From: Verrucomicrobiota bacterium
GTDB taxonomy: Bacteria; Chlamydiota; Chlamydiia; Chlamydiales; Rhabdochlamydiaceae
NCBI GenBank assembly: GCA_903970455.1
Contig: CAJCIW010000041.1
Location: forward strand, 1 to 11,195
Direction: 5' to 3'
Length of the DNA stretch: 11,195 bases
Shown here: piece by piece, positions 1 to 6,956 of the stretch
Position numbering within the stretch: the stretch's first letter is position 1
How the letters are laid out: each line of letters starts with the position of its first letter
The notes under the pieces: model-generated
Told to the model about the DNA's origin: nothing
What the model saw: only the letters and a program-made list of their open reading frames with translations
The model's database searches: none
Program-made: the position numbers and the translations under genes

Positions 1-4
1 GAAT

Positions 5-2551
5 GTGCCAACTGTAGCTAACAGCTTCTGGAATAAGCTTGCAACAATGACCTCGGGACTAATCACAAAAAATAATTCTCTTATTCAGAGTGATATTACG
101 AATGAAAAAGAAGGTAAGCTAAATCCTTCCGACTATTTTTATTCAATTTGTCCTGTTTTTGCTGAGCTTAATCCTAATCAAATGCAGCTTCTGAGGGAGA
201 AAGTCTCTTCCTCTATAAAGCTCACCCCAATAGAAAAAACTGAGCTTATGGAAAAGTTGAAAAATAAAAAGGCGATAGAGGAACAAGATTGCAAGACGAA
301 AAGGGAACAATACATTAAGTACAAACTTGATAAACTGATTTTGTTACAAGATATTAAAGATTCCCTCCCTGCTCACAGAGTTGAATATCTCAGAAATAAA
401 ATCGAATGGCTACTTGCGCTAAAAAGGGGAAATTCAAACCTGTTATCGGAGTTAAAAAAACCTATTGATCAGATATCTGGTCTGTGTTTAATTTTGATTA
501 TCGAAAATATGAGTGATTTAGCAAAAAATTATATACATAAAGATGAGGGAATATTAAAGAAGGTTGTTAAACATTTGATGATAAACAACCCAAAAAAATT
601 TAAAGAATGTGTCTGTTCGATTTACAAGCAGAATATGACTTCTTTACAAACTAAGCAAAGCCTTCTATCAAAATTGCAGAATCCGGGGGATCGGGTCGTA
701 GAAGAAGAAAAGATTATTCAGCTTGCAAAAAAACAAAAAAGGGAGAGGGGGGCTATTTTAAGCCATTTCGACAAAATGAAGGAACTCCCCGAGTCTCTGA
801 GCGATCAAATTATTCGCGATCATTGGGATTTTTTCAAATCTTTCATCGATGCTGATTTCGATTTAAATGAGCTGAATGAAACGATATTTCTAATGCTGTC
901 TGATGGGGAGAAAGTTGAAAACTTGGAGAAGGCTAAGAAAAAAATTAATCTAGAATTCGAGGATTCTAATAATAAGTTAAATAAATTGCTCGAGACCTAC
1001 TTTTCTTTCTTTGACCGGAGCGATAATCTCTTTTTATCCATATCAAACGATTTTGATTTAGTGGGCGCTTCTTATGAATTGCCGATAAAATCGATAGTTG
1101 ATTTAAGTGGGGAAGCTGTGCAAAAACTTAATTCTGTTGCGATAGCTCAAAATAAAGGTTTGCCTCTTCTTGAACTGAGCTTTGATCCATTTGATGACGG
1201 TTTCGCGACAAACCCGACAAGCAGTAGCGCTCAATGCCAGCGAATAGAAATACATGCCCAGGAGGCATTCAAAAATGAATGTGCGCAGAGGCTCGGAGCA
1301 ATCGGAAAAAAATGGAACGAGAATAAAGGAAGGATATTCCTTGTTGGGGAGCGATTAAAAGAAGAAAACATTCGAAATTCATTGAAAAATCTATTAAAAC
1401 TAGACGACAATGAAAGTTTTAAAGAAATAGATGATATTCTTCTTGAAGAAGCATTAAATCAGATTTCATCACAACGTCTTTCACTGTTCGAAAATATTGA
1501 ACAGTATTTCAAATTGAATAGCAATTTTGTTAAAGATAAATCTGTGCATAAAGATATTGATAATCAGACTTGGCCTTCGTTGATAACTGCTCTTGTCAAA
1601 GAGCAAAAGAAACATGTGTTCAAAAGATTTACACTTCTTAATGGTATTTACGAGGGGTTTGTTCGCGATGCAAAGTTGATCATCAATGCAGCGGATAACA
1701 TCTCCCCCGGCGCTGGTCAACATGTTTCTGAAATCATATGCAGTATACTTGAAGATAGCCATAAAGAAGCAACCTCAACCACGGTAGCCGATACTCACCA
1801 TTCTAAATCCATCATGGGAAACCGATGTAATGACGTCGCCTACGATTCGGTAACTAAAGCTTGTGAAAATCTCAATGAGATTCTTTTATTGCCCGTTGAC
1901 CACGCATTTCGAAAAAACCCGTTTGAACACGCGCATACATTTCCATTCCCAGCTGTCGTGAATTGGAAAATATCTGCTTTGAAGAAAATGATTGAAGAAA
2001 AAGGTTACGATCTAGATAGCCTAGATGTTCCGGTTGATGGCACCGCTGATTTTCTGTTAAGACCGGGGATAATGAAAGAACAATTTAATGAATTTAAAAA
2101 AGATTTGGAAAAAAAATTACCTGGTTCTTTTGAAAAGGAGATCGAAACTTTAAAAAATAAACTTCATGACAATCCGGCCCATTTTATTTTTGCATCTTTA
2201 ACTGCCCTATCAACAGTCTATTTATACGCATTGTCGGAAACCCAGCATTTGCCCTCCTTTATAAATCAAGAAGTGGATAGCATTTCCGAGTGGAGATTGA
2301 GTGAGACAGAGAGCTACAAATCGTGTATTAAAACTTCACTTATCGAGATGATCAAGACCCCATCCAATGGTAGTGGGAAAACATTCGATAAAAATTTCGA
2401 TAAATACATCCCCAGAACTTTAGATAAGGCAAGCCAAAAAGAAAAGGAATGGATCGAAAGTGCTAAAAACGGGGTTGACAATGGCCTGATTTACAAAGTG
2501 TTGCAAATTTTTGTTTTGCAAACTAAGCAAGCTGCATTGGCAGCGATATGA
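5..2551 (+). CDS. Large hypothetical protein, possibly 5'-truncated by the window
   Basis: I do not recognise this 848-residue protein. It is strongly charged (many Lys, Glu, Asn), mostly predicted-helical to the eye, with coiled-coil-like stretches around residues 55-125 and 300-330. There is no signal peptide and only one moderately hydrophobic stretch, near residues 726-743. The reading frame is open to the left edge. The first usable start is a GTG at 5 with no visible ribosome-binding site, so the true start may lie outside the window. A cluster of His and Cys occurs around residues 580-650 (TVADTHH, GNRCND, FEHAHTFPFP), which could bind metal, but I match it to no family. Base composition is clearly more AT-rich than the accD block. 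The Sel1-repeat gene follows on the same strand after a long hairpin. Size, composition and neighbour are compatible with a lineage-specific, possibly host-directed protein; that is inference only. Confidence 0.85.
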   Translation: MPTVANSFWNKLATMTSGLITKNNSLIQSDITNEKEGKLNPSDYFYSICPVFAELNPNQMQLLREKVSSSIKLTPIEKTELMEKLKNKKAIEEQDCKTKREQYIKYKLDKLILLQDIKDSLPAHRVEYLRNKIEWLLALKRGNSNLLSELKKPIDQISGLCLILIIENMSDLAKNYIHKDEGILKKVVKHLMINNPKKFKECVCSIYKQNMTSLQTKQSLLSKLQNPGDRVVEEEKIIQLAKKQKRERGAILSHFDKMKELPESLSDQIIRDHWDFFKSFIDADFDLNELNETIFLMLSDGEKVENLEKAKKKINLEFEDSNNKLNKLLETYFSFFDRSDNLFLSISNDFDLVGASYELPIKSIVDLSGEAVQKLNSVAIAQNKGLPLLELSFDPFDDGFATNPTSSSAQCQRIEIHAQEAFKNECAQRLGAIGKKWNENKGRIFLVGERLKEENIRNSLKNLLKLDDNESFKEIDDILLEEALNQISSQRLSLFENIEQYFKLNSNFVKDKSVHKDIDNQTWPSLITALVKEQKKHVFKRFTLLNGIYEGFVRDAKLIINAADNISPGAGQHVSEIICSILEDSHKEATSTTVADTHHSKSIMGNRCNDVAYDSVTKACENLNEILLLPVDHAFRKNPFEHAHTFPFPAVVNWKISALKKMIEEKGYDLDSLDVPVDGTADFLLRPGIMKEQFNEFKKDLEKKLPGSFEKEIETLKNKLHDNPAHFIFASLTALSTVYLYALSETQHLPSFINQEVDSISEWRLSETESYKSCIKTSLIEMIKTPSNGSGKTFDKNFDKYIPRTLDKASQKEKEWIESAKNGVDNGLIYKVLQIFVLQTKQAALAAI

Positions 2552-2619
2552 TTGCTAACCCGCCACCCAATTGGCTCCTCGATCGTGCTGCCTAATTGGA
2601 TTGGCTGGTTAGTGACAAT
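2551..2619 (+). terminator. Long imperfect hairpin downstream of the large hypothetical gene
   Basis: Left arm 2551-2574 and right arm 2591-2619 are near-complementary: both read ATTG, CTAACC, GCCA and CAATT in the same order when the right arm is reverse-complemented. There are a 3-base bulge, a short internal loop and a 16-base loop. It begins on the last base of the stop codon. No run of T follows, so it is not a classical intrinsic terminator. It could stabilise the 3' end of the transcript or be a dispersed palindromic repeat. Confidence 0.5.
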
Positions 2620-2685
2620 TTGATTTGAATATCCGATAAATATGGAAAGTGTTTTAATGGCTCTTTCTTTAAACCAGAGTAAGCT

Positions 2686-3426
2686 ATGGCGATCATAACT
2701 GCAATAAACCCGACTCAGCCCCTGCCTCTTGCGCAGCTAGCTCAACCTTCTGTTGCTCTCAAACCCGCTTTTTTGGGGCGGATTGCATTAGACCTTTCCC
2801 TTCAAGATTCTTTCACCTTAAAAACTTTTAAAGAATTAGTGGATGAACAAGCCGAAGCGGAATTGCCCTATTATATTGTTGCTTGTAGAGATAGTTTGGA
2901 CATGATTGGTTTTTTTGATGGAAATTCGATCATGCAGTCCTACTTTGGATTTGGTCACACAGAATCTCCATTGACCCGAGCATCCTTAAAGGAAGCTAAA
3001 GTTTACAAAATCGAGCCCCATTCCGAATATTTGGAGGAGTTTTGTGATTTTTTTGAGATGCTTAGTGGAAATGAACATTATGCGAAATTCCTACTGGCGG
3101 CGAATCTAAATGTGGCGTCTAACGTGCGAGGCGCTATGCGCTATTATGTGGGTGGGTGTTATGAATACAAAAGAACAGAACACCCAGATCGACTGCGGCA
3201 AGCCGAATTTTGGTATAAAAAAGCAGCCGAAGACGGTTATTTTGCAGCATATATGGCTTTTGGTAGTTGGTACGAAGAGGGGATTTATTATCCGAAATCT
3301 CATGAACAGGCTCTTGAGCACTACAGGAAGGCTTTTAGCCTCTTTCCCAAAAACCTTGATTCAGAGACTGTAAATACAATCGGGGTGAAAATCCATGACT
3401 TAAGTGGGAATCTTATTCGAGTTTAA
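2686..3426 (+). CDS. Sel1-like repeat protein
   Basis: This 246-residue protein carries two C-terminal Sel1-like (SLR, TPR-related) repeats, about residues 149-184 and 185-222. Visible repeat signatures are AEFWYKKAAEDG, then FGSWYEEG with YYPKSHEQALEHYRKAF. Such repeats form helical hairpins that act as protein-protein interaction scaffolds and are common in intracellular bacteria. The N-terminal 130 residues match no family I can name. A segment around residues 91-101 (HTESPLTRASL) faintly resembles the last part of a U-box/RING-like fold, which is speculative. There is no signal peptide or membrane segment. The ATG at 2686 has only a weak upstream AGAG. The gene lies between the large unknown protein and sodM, 74 bases before the sodM start. 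Role unknown; an adaptor or effector-like role is possible. Confidence 0.85.
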   Translation: MAIITAINPTQPLPLAQLAQPSVALKPAFLGRIALDLSLQDSFTLKTFKELVDEQAEAELPYYIVACRDSLDMIGFFDGNSIMQSYFGFGHTESPLTRASLKEAKVYKIEPHSEYLEEFCDFFEMLSGNEHYAKFLLAANLNVASNVRGAMRYYVGGCYEYKRTEHPDRLRQAEFWYKKAAEDGYFAAYMAFGSWYEEGIYYPKSHEQALEHYRKAFSLFPKNLDSETVNTIGVKIHDLSGNLIRV

Positions 3427-3461
3427 CCGGTATACCCCTTCCAAAAAATAGCTTTGAAAAG

Positions 3462-3492
3462 TATGATCCTTCTCACAATCAGTGAGAAGGAG
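3462..3492 (+). promoter_or_regulatory. Perfect inverted repeat covering the sodM ribosome-binding site
   Basis: TCCTTCTCAC (3467-3476) and GTGAGAAGGA (3482-3491) are exact inverted copies with a 5-base loop. The right arm contains the Shine-Dalgarno sequence (AAGGAG, 3487-3492, 8 bases before the ATG). In a transcript reading through from upstream, the stem would hide the ribosome-binding site. A possible -10 box, TATGAT at 3462-3467, abuts the left arm, with a poor -35 (TTCCAA, 3439-3444, 17-base spacer). If that promoter is used, transcription would start inside the left arm and the palindrome would act as a DNA operator rather than an RNA structure. Confidence 0.6.
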
Positions 3493-3500
3493 ATATTCCC

Positions 3501-4118
3501 ATGTCCAGTTCTACCCCTTATAAGCTTCCCGAGCTTCCTTACGATTTTTCCGGATTAGAGCCTGTGATTTCCGCTGAAATCATGCAGCTTCACTATTCAA
3601 AACACCACCAGGGCTATGTCACTAACCTCAATGTTGCTTTAGAAAAATATCGGGATGCCGAAGCAAAAGGCGACATTGCGGCGATGATTGGACTGCAGCA
3701 AGTGATCAAGTTCAATGGGGGAGGCCATGTCAACCACTCGATTTTTTGGACGAATCTGGCCCCTATAGGCAAAGGGGGAGGGGAACTTCCGAAAGGAGAA
3801 TTGGAGAAGGCTCTTCAGGCTGAATTTGGTTCTCTCGACGCTTTTGTAGAAAAGCTCAGCGCCGCCGCTGTCGCCGTGCAAGGATCGGGATGGGGATGGC
3901 TTGGCTACAATAAAGCGGGGGGAAAGCTCCTCATCGCCACGTGTTCCAATCAAGACCCTCTCAGCACCCTCGGATTCGTCCCCTTGCTGGGCATCGATGT
4001 TTGGGAGCATGCCTACTATTTACAGTACAAGAACGTGCGGGCTGACTACGTGAAAAATATTTGGAAAATCGTCTATTGGAAAAATGTTGAAGAGCGGTAC
4101 TCTCAAGCGAAAAAGTAG
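3501..4118 (+). CDS. sodM: Superoxide dismutase, Mn/Fe family (Mn-type residues)
   Basis: Converts superoxide to oxygen and hydrogen peroxide in the cytoplasm; no signal peptide is present. The 205 residues match the usual length of the family. Metal ligands are visible as His31 (LHYSKHH), His79 (VNHSIFW), Asp166 and His170 (DVWEHAYY). The second-sphere residues look manganese-type: Gly in GGGHVNHS and Gln151 in SNQDPL, where iron enzymes usually differ. Long stretches ([39 protein letters not shown]) are strikingly like mitochondrial MnSOD. The ATG at 3501 is supported by AAGGAG 8 bases upstream, inside a palindrome that may regulate expression. The next gene, accD, follows after 81 bases with its own promoter. 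The order sodM-accD-dut-ptsN-ptsN is the chlamydial one. Metal preference is inferred, not proven. Confidence 0.97.
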   Translation: MSSSTPYKLPELPYDFSGLEPVISAEIMQLHYSKHHQGYVTNLNVALEKYRDAEAKGDIAAMIGLQQVIKFNGGGHVNHSIFWTNLAPIGKGGGELPKGELEKALQAEFGSLDAFVEKLSAAAVAVQGSGWGWLGYNKAGGKLLIATCSNQDPLSTLGFVPLLGIDVWEHAYYLQYKNVRADYVKNIWKIVYWKNVEERYSQAKK

Positions 4119-4154
4119 GAAAAAATTTTATTTAACAGCTTGCAGTATTCTTTA

Positions 4155-4183
4155 TTGAAGATTGGGCTTTTTTGTGGTATACT
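4155..4183 (+). promoter_or_regulatory. Sigma70/sigma66-like promoter for accD operon
   Basis: TTGAAG (4155-4160) and TATACT (4178-4183) are separated by exactly 17 bases, and TGG directly before TATACT gives an extended -10. Predicted initiation near 4190 leaves a leader of only about 10-16 bases before accD. This is the best promoter match I found in the window and suggests that accD-dut-ptsN-ptsN starts a separate transcription unit from sodM. Confidence 0.65.
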
Positions 4184-4199
4184 GGCACTTTAAAAACGG

Positions 4200-5153
4200 A
4201 TGTTCATGGGATTATTTTCGCGGAATAAACCAAAAATTAAAGTACAGTCGACGAAAAAAGACGGCTATAGCGGATGGGTGAAATGCACCCATTGCAATGA
4301 AATGGTGCATGCCAATGAGCTGCAGCAAAACCTGCATTGCTGTCCGAAATGCAATTACCATTACCGTTTGTCCGCTACGCAGCGTATTCAGCTGCTCGCC
4401 GATGCCGAAACATTTAAAGAAATGTTCACCGAGTACAAACCGGTTGATCCTCTTCAGTTCGTCGATACGGAATCGTATGTCAACCGTCTGGAGAATGCCC
4501 GGAAAAATTCTAACCGCGACGAAGGGGCGATGGTCGGCCATTGCCAAATTACGGGCAAGCAAGTGGCGCTGGCCGTCCTTGATTTTTCTTTTATGGCGGG
4601 ATCGATGGGATCGGTAGTGGGAGAACGCCTGACTTCGATCATCGAATACGCCATCGCAAAAAAACTTCCCCTCATCATCGTCTCTGCTTCCGGCGGTGCG
4701 CGGATGCAAGAGTCTGCCCTTTCTTTAATGCAAATGGCCAAAACATCCGCCGCTTTAGCAAAATTACACGAAAGAGGGATCCCTTACATTTCCGTGATGA
4801 CTAATCCGACAACAGGGGGCGTCACTGCGTCATTTGCTTCGCTTGGCGATGTGATCATCGCAGAGCCTGACGCGTTGATCGGCTTTGCAGGGCCCCGCGT
4901 CGTTGAACAAACGATCCGGCAAAAGCTTCCTCCGGGAGCCCAGCGTTCCGAATTTTTACTGGAAAGAGGAATGATCGATTGCATTGTTAATCGCCATCAA
5001 TTAAAAGAGAAATTGTTCCAATTATTGGAGTTACTGACAGGTAATGAACGAGAGTACCAAGAGCCTTCGTCCTATCGAGTACTGTATGGCCAATCTCTCG
5101 GAAAATTGCCGCAGAAGCTCCAAGAGTTATTAGCCTTAGCAGAAACAAAGTAG
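4200..5153 (+). CDS. accD: Acetyl-CoA carboxylase carboxyltransferase subunit beta
   Basis: Beta subunit of the carboxyltransferase half of acetyl-CoA carboxylase. With AccA (not in this window) it moves the carboxyl group from biotin on AccB to acetyl-CoA, giving malonyl-CoA for fatty-acid synthesis in the cytoplasm. The N-terminal zinc ribbon is intact: Cys29-x2-Cys32-x15-Cys48-x2-Cys51. The crotonase-fold carboxyltransferase core follows, with [11 protein letters not shown] (about 152-162), [14 protein letters not shown] (204-217) and the GFAGPRV segment (about 228-234). Length, 317 residues, is normal. Two ATGs are possible, 4200 and 4206 (MGLFSRNK). The second has GGA at a better distance and may be the real start. 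A strong promoter lies just upstream, and dut follows after 8 bases. Confidence 0.97.
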   Translation: MFMGLFSRNKPKIKVQSTKKDGYSGWVKCTHCNEMVHANELQQNLHCCPKCNYHYRLSATQRIQLLADAETFKEMFTEYKPVDPLQFVDTESYVNRLENARKNSNRDEGAMVGHCQITGKQVALAVLDFSFMAGSMGSVVGERLTSIIEYAIAKKLPLIIVSASGGARMQESALSLMQMAKTSAALAKLHERGIPYISVMTNPTTGGVTASFASLGDVIIAEPDALIGFAGPRVVEQTIRQKLPPGAQRSEFLLERGMIDCIVNRHQLKEKLFQLLELLTGNEREYQEPSSYRVLYGQSLGKLPQKLQELLALAETK

Positions 5154-5161
5154 ATTATCTA

Positions 5162-5605
5162 ATGGACGAGATCGACATTCCGGTTCTTGCTGATGATCCC
5201 AGTTGCCTTCCCGTCTACTCCTCGGCGCTCGCCGCCGGTGCCGACGTCAAAGCATGCATCCCCGAACAGCTCCTCATTGAGCCCGGTGCCTCTGCGCTGA
5301 TTCCTACTGGCTTGCGTATGGCGATCCCGGCAGGGTTCGAGATTCAAGTCCGGCCGCGAAGCGGACTTGCCTTAAAAAATCAGATCACCGTTTTGAATAC
5401 GCCGGGTACCATCGATGCCGATTATCGAGGAGAAATCTGTGTCATCTTGATCAATCATGGAAAAAATGTTTTCGCGGTGACCCCGGGCATGCGCATTGCC
5501 CAGATCGTGCTTGCGCGCGTAGAAAAGGGAAATTTTAAATTTGAAGACTCACTAGCATCAACTTCACGCGGAGAGGGCGGTTTTGGCCATACTGGCACGC
5601 ATTAA
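5162..5605 (+). CDS. dut: Deoxyuridine 5'-triphosphate nucleotidohydrolase (dUTPase)
   Basis: Hydrolyses dUTP to dUMP and pyrophosphate, keeping uracil out of DNA and supplying dUMP for thymidylate synthesis. All five motifs of the trimeric dUTPase family are present in order: AGADVKA (25-31), RPRSGLA (64-70), [10 protein letters not shown] (82-91, with catalytic Asp85), GMRIAQIVL (109-117) and the C-terminal P-loop-like [13 protein letters not shown] (133-145). The 147 residues match the family length. The start lies 8 bases after the accD stop and has no clear ribosome-binding site, which suggests translational coupling to accD. It is followed by two PtsN genes, as in other chlamydiae. Confidence 0.97.
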   Translation: MDEIDIPVLADDPSCLPVYSSALAAGADVKACIPEQLLIEPGASALIPTGLRMAIPAGFEIQVRPRSGLALKNQITVLNTPGTIDADYRGEICVILINHGKNVFAVTPGMRIAQIVLARVEKGNFKFEDSLASTSRGEGGFGHTGTH

Positions 5606-5652
5606 TCATCAGATCGTCGATAGCATTACCGATCTAAAAAAACTTTTTAAAA

Positions 5653-5666
5653 AAGGAGAAAGTGTG
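5653..5666 (+). promoter_or_regulatory. Strong ribosome-binding site selecting the ptsN GTG start
   Basis: AAGGAG at 5653-5658 lies 5 bases before GTG at 5664, in the ptsN frame. The upstream TTG at 5583 has no comparable site. This is the best evidence that the first ptsN starts internally, with a 58-base gap after dut. Confidence 0.7.
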
Positions 5667-6113
5667 GCGATCTCCAATTATTTGGATGAACGTCTCGTCC
5701 TATTTTTAAATGCGGACACCCGTGACGAAGCGCTCGATCAGTTGGTCAGTCTTTTGGCAAAATCGGGAAAACTCAAAGATTCCCACGTTTTCCATGACGC
5801 CATATTGGAACGGGAAAAAATTGTCTCGACAGGCATTGGGCTTGGCGTTGCCATCCCCCATGCGAAACTTCAAGGTTACGACAAATTTTTTATCGCTATC
5901 GGAATCCAGACAAAAAAAGGGATCGAATGGAATGCTCTCGACAATTCCCCTGTGCGTTTGATCTTCATGATCGGCGGGCCGGAAAACAAGCAGACGGAAT
6001 ATTTAAAAATTTTATCCCATCTTACGATGGCGATCAAAAATGAAGAGAGGCGGAAAAAACTGCTAAAGACATATGATGCAAAAGATGTGATAGCCCTATT
6101 CGCTGGATGTTAA
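5664..6113 (+). CDS. ptsN: PTS IIA domain protein (nitrogen-PTS type), first paralogue
   Basis: Single-domain PTS EIIA of the fructose/mannitol/nitrogen (PtsN) family. The phosphoacceptor is the His in GLGVAIPHAKL, residue 66 counted from the chosen start, close to position 73 in the E. coli protein. I chose GTG at 5664 because AAGGAG sits 5 bases upstream (5653-5658) and the conserved domain begins at once (ISNYLDERLVLF). This gives 149 residues. A TTG at 5583 would add 27 residues not expected in the family and would overlap dut by 23 bases. It is separated by 3 bases from the second paralogue. No PTS sugar permease is nearby, so a regulatory role in a PtsI-PtsH relay is likely. The phosphodonor and targets cannot be seen here. 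Confidence 0.92.
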   Translation: MAISNYLDERLVLFLNADTRDEALDQLVSLLAKSGKLKDSHVFHDAILEREKIVSTGIGLGVAIPHAKLQGYDKFFIAIGIQTKKGIEWNALDNSPVRLIFMIGGPENKQTEYLKILSHLTMAIKNEERRKKLLKTYDAKDVIALFAGC

Positions 6114-6116
6114 TTT

Positions 6117-6854
6117 ATGGATCTTAAGATCAAAGATGTCGCTGAACTGCTCAATGTCTCTGAGACGACCATCCGCCGCTGGCTCTCGGATGGAAAAATT
6201 CCCGCTTACCGCATCAATCACCAATACCGTTTCAGCCGTATAGAAATTGAAAATTGGATGATGGGCTGCAAACTCAAATCCCCGGAAGCGGGATTTTCCC
6301 CCTTCCACGAGACCCAAATTTATCCGCCTCTGGAAGCAGGCAAGGAACCGCAAGAGACCTCTTCCCGCGGCGGCATGCACCATTTTTGCCTTTATAGGGC
6401 CATCCATCAAGGGGATGTCTTTTCCAACATTGCGGGAAAAACAAAAGAAGAATTGATCCGCTGGACGACCAAAGCCGCTTCCCAAAAGCTTGGCGTCGAT
6501 GCGGAGGTTCTCTCGGAGCTGTTGCTCGACCGGGAAAGAATGATGCCGACCGCGCTTAATAATGGCATTGCAGTCCCCCATACAAGGGATTTTTTGCGCA
6601 AAGGCCCCCTCGACATGGTCTTCGTCGCTTATCCAAGTGATCCTCTAGACTACGGCGCTCTGGACGGCAAGCCCGTGCATACCCTTTTCTTCCTGTTTGC
6701 CAGCAACGACAAAGGCCATTTACAGCTGCTTGCCAAGCTTGCTCATCTGGGCGACAACCCAAAAGCGCTGGAATTTTTGATGGGGAAGCCTGATAAAATG
6801 GCCCTTCTTGATTTTGTCCGCAGCTGGGAAGGGCAAGTCCGTACAGTTGCATAG
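6117..6854 (+). CDS. ptsN: PtsN-like protein: excisionase/MerR-type HTH fused to PTS IIA domain
   Basis: Two-domain protein of 245 residues. Residues 3-50 form an excisionase/MerR-like helix-turn-helix: IKDVAELLNVSETTIRRWL, then GKIPAYRINHQYRFS, the usual recognition helix and wing. After a Pro-rich linker (about 54-85), residues 90-240 form a PTS EIIA type 2 domain with phosphoacceptor His155 in GIAVPHTRD. Known chlamydial genomes carry the same second PtsN with an HTH. The architecture suggests that phosphorylation of His155 controls DNA binding, so it may be a transcription regulator responding to the PTS relay; that is inference. ATG at 6117 is 3 bases after the preceding stop, so the two are almost certainly co-translated. 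The permease gene follows 102 bases downstream of its stop. Confidence 0.93.
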   Translation: MDLKIKDVAELLNVSETTIRRWLSDGKIPAYRINHQYRFSRIEIENWMMGCKLKSPEAGFSPFHETQIYPPLEAGKEPQETSSRGGMHHFCLYRAIHQGDVFSNIAGKTKEELIRWTTKAASQKLGVDAEVLSELLLDRERMMPTALNNGIAVPHTRDFLRKGPLDMVFVAYPSDPLDYGALDGKPVHTLFFLFASNDKGHLQLLAKLAHLGDNPKALEFLMGKPDKMALLDFVRSWEGQVRTVA

Positions 6855-6866
6855 ATATTTAGCTAT

Positions 6867-6879
6867 TCCGAAATTCGGA
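6867..6879 (+). promoter_or_regulatory. Short palindrome between ptsN and permease gene
   Basis: TCCGAA-A-TTCGGA is a perfect 6+1+6 palindrome lying 12 bases after the ptsN stop, followed by a T-rich stretch (TTAGTTTTATC). It could be a weak terminator for the operon or an operator for the permease gene. The sequence does not decide between them. Confidence 0.3.
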
Positions 6880-6956
6880 TTAGTTTTATCATTTGCTGCG
6901 TTGAATTTTTTTAAAATCCGTTGAAAGGAACTCAGAAACACACTCTAACAGGATGT

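Noticed and set aside
5583..5663. Longer ptsN start at TTG 5583
   Set aside because: It lacks a ribosome-binding site, overlaps dut and adds residues outside the family domain, whereas GTG 5664 has a strong AAGGAG at good spacing.
6921..6956. TTG start for the permease at 6921
   Set aside because: ATG at 6957 is a better start with a nearby AGGA, and the extra 12 residues are not permease-like.
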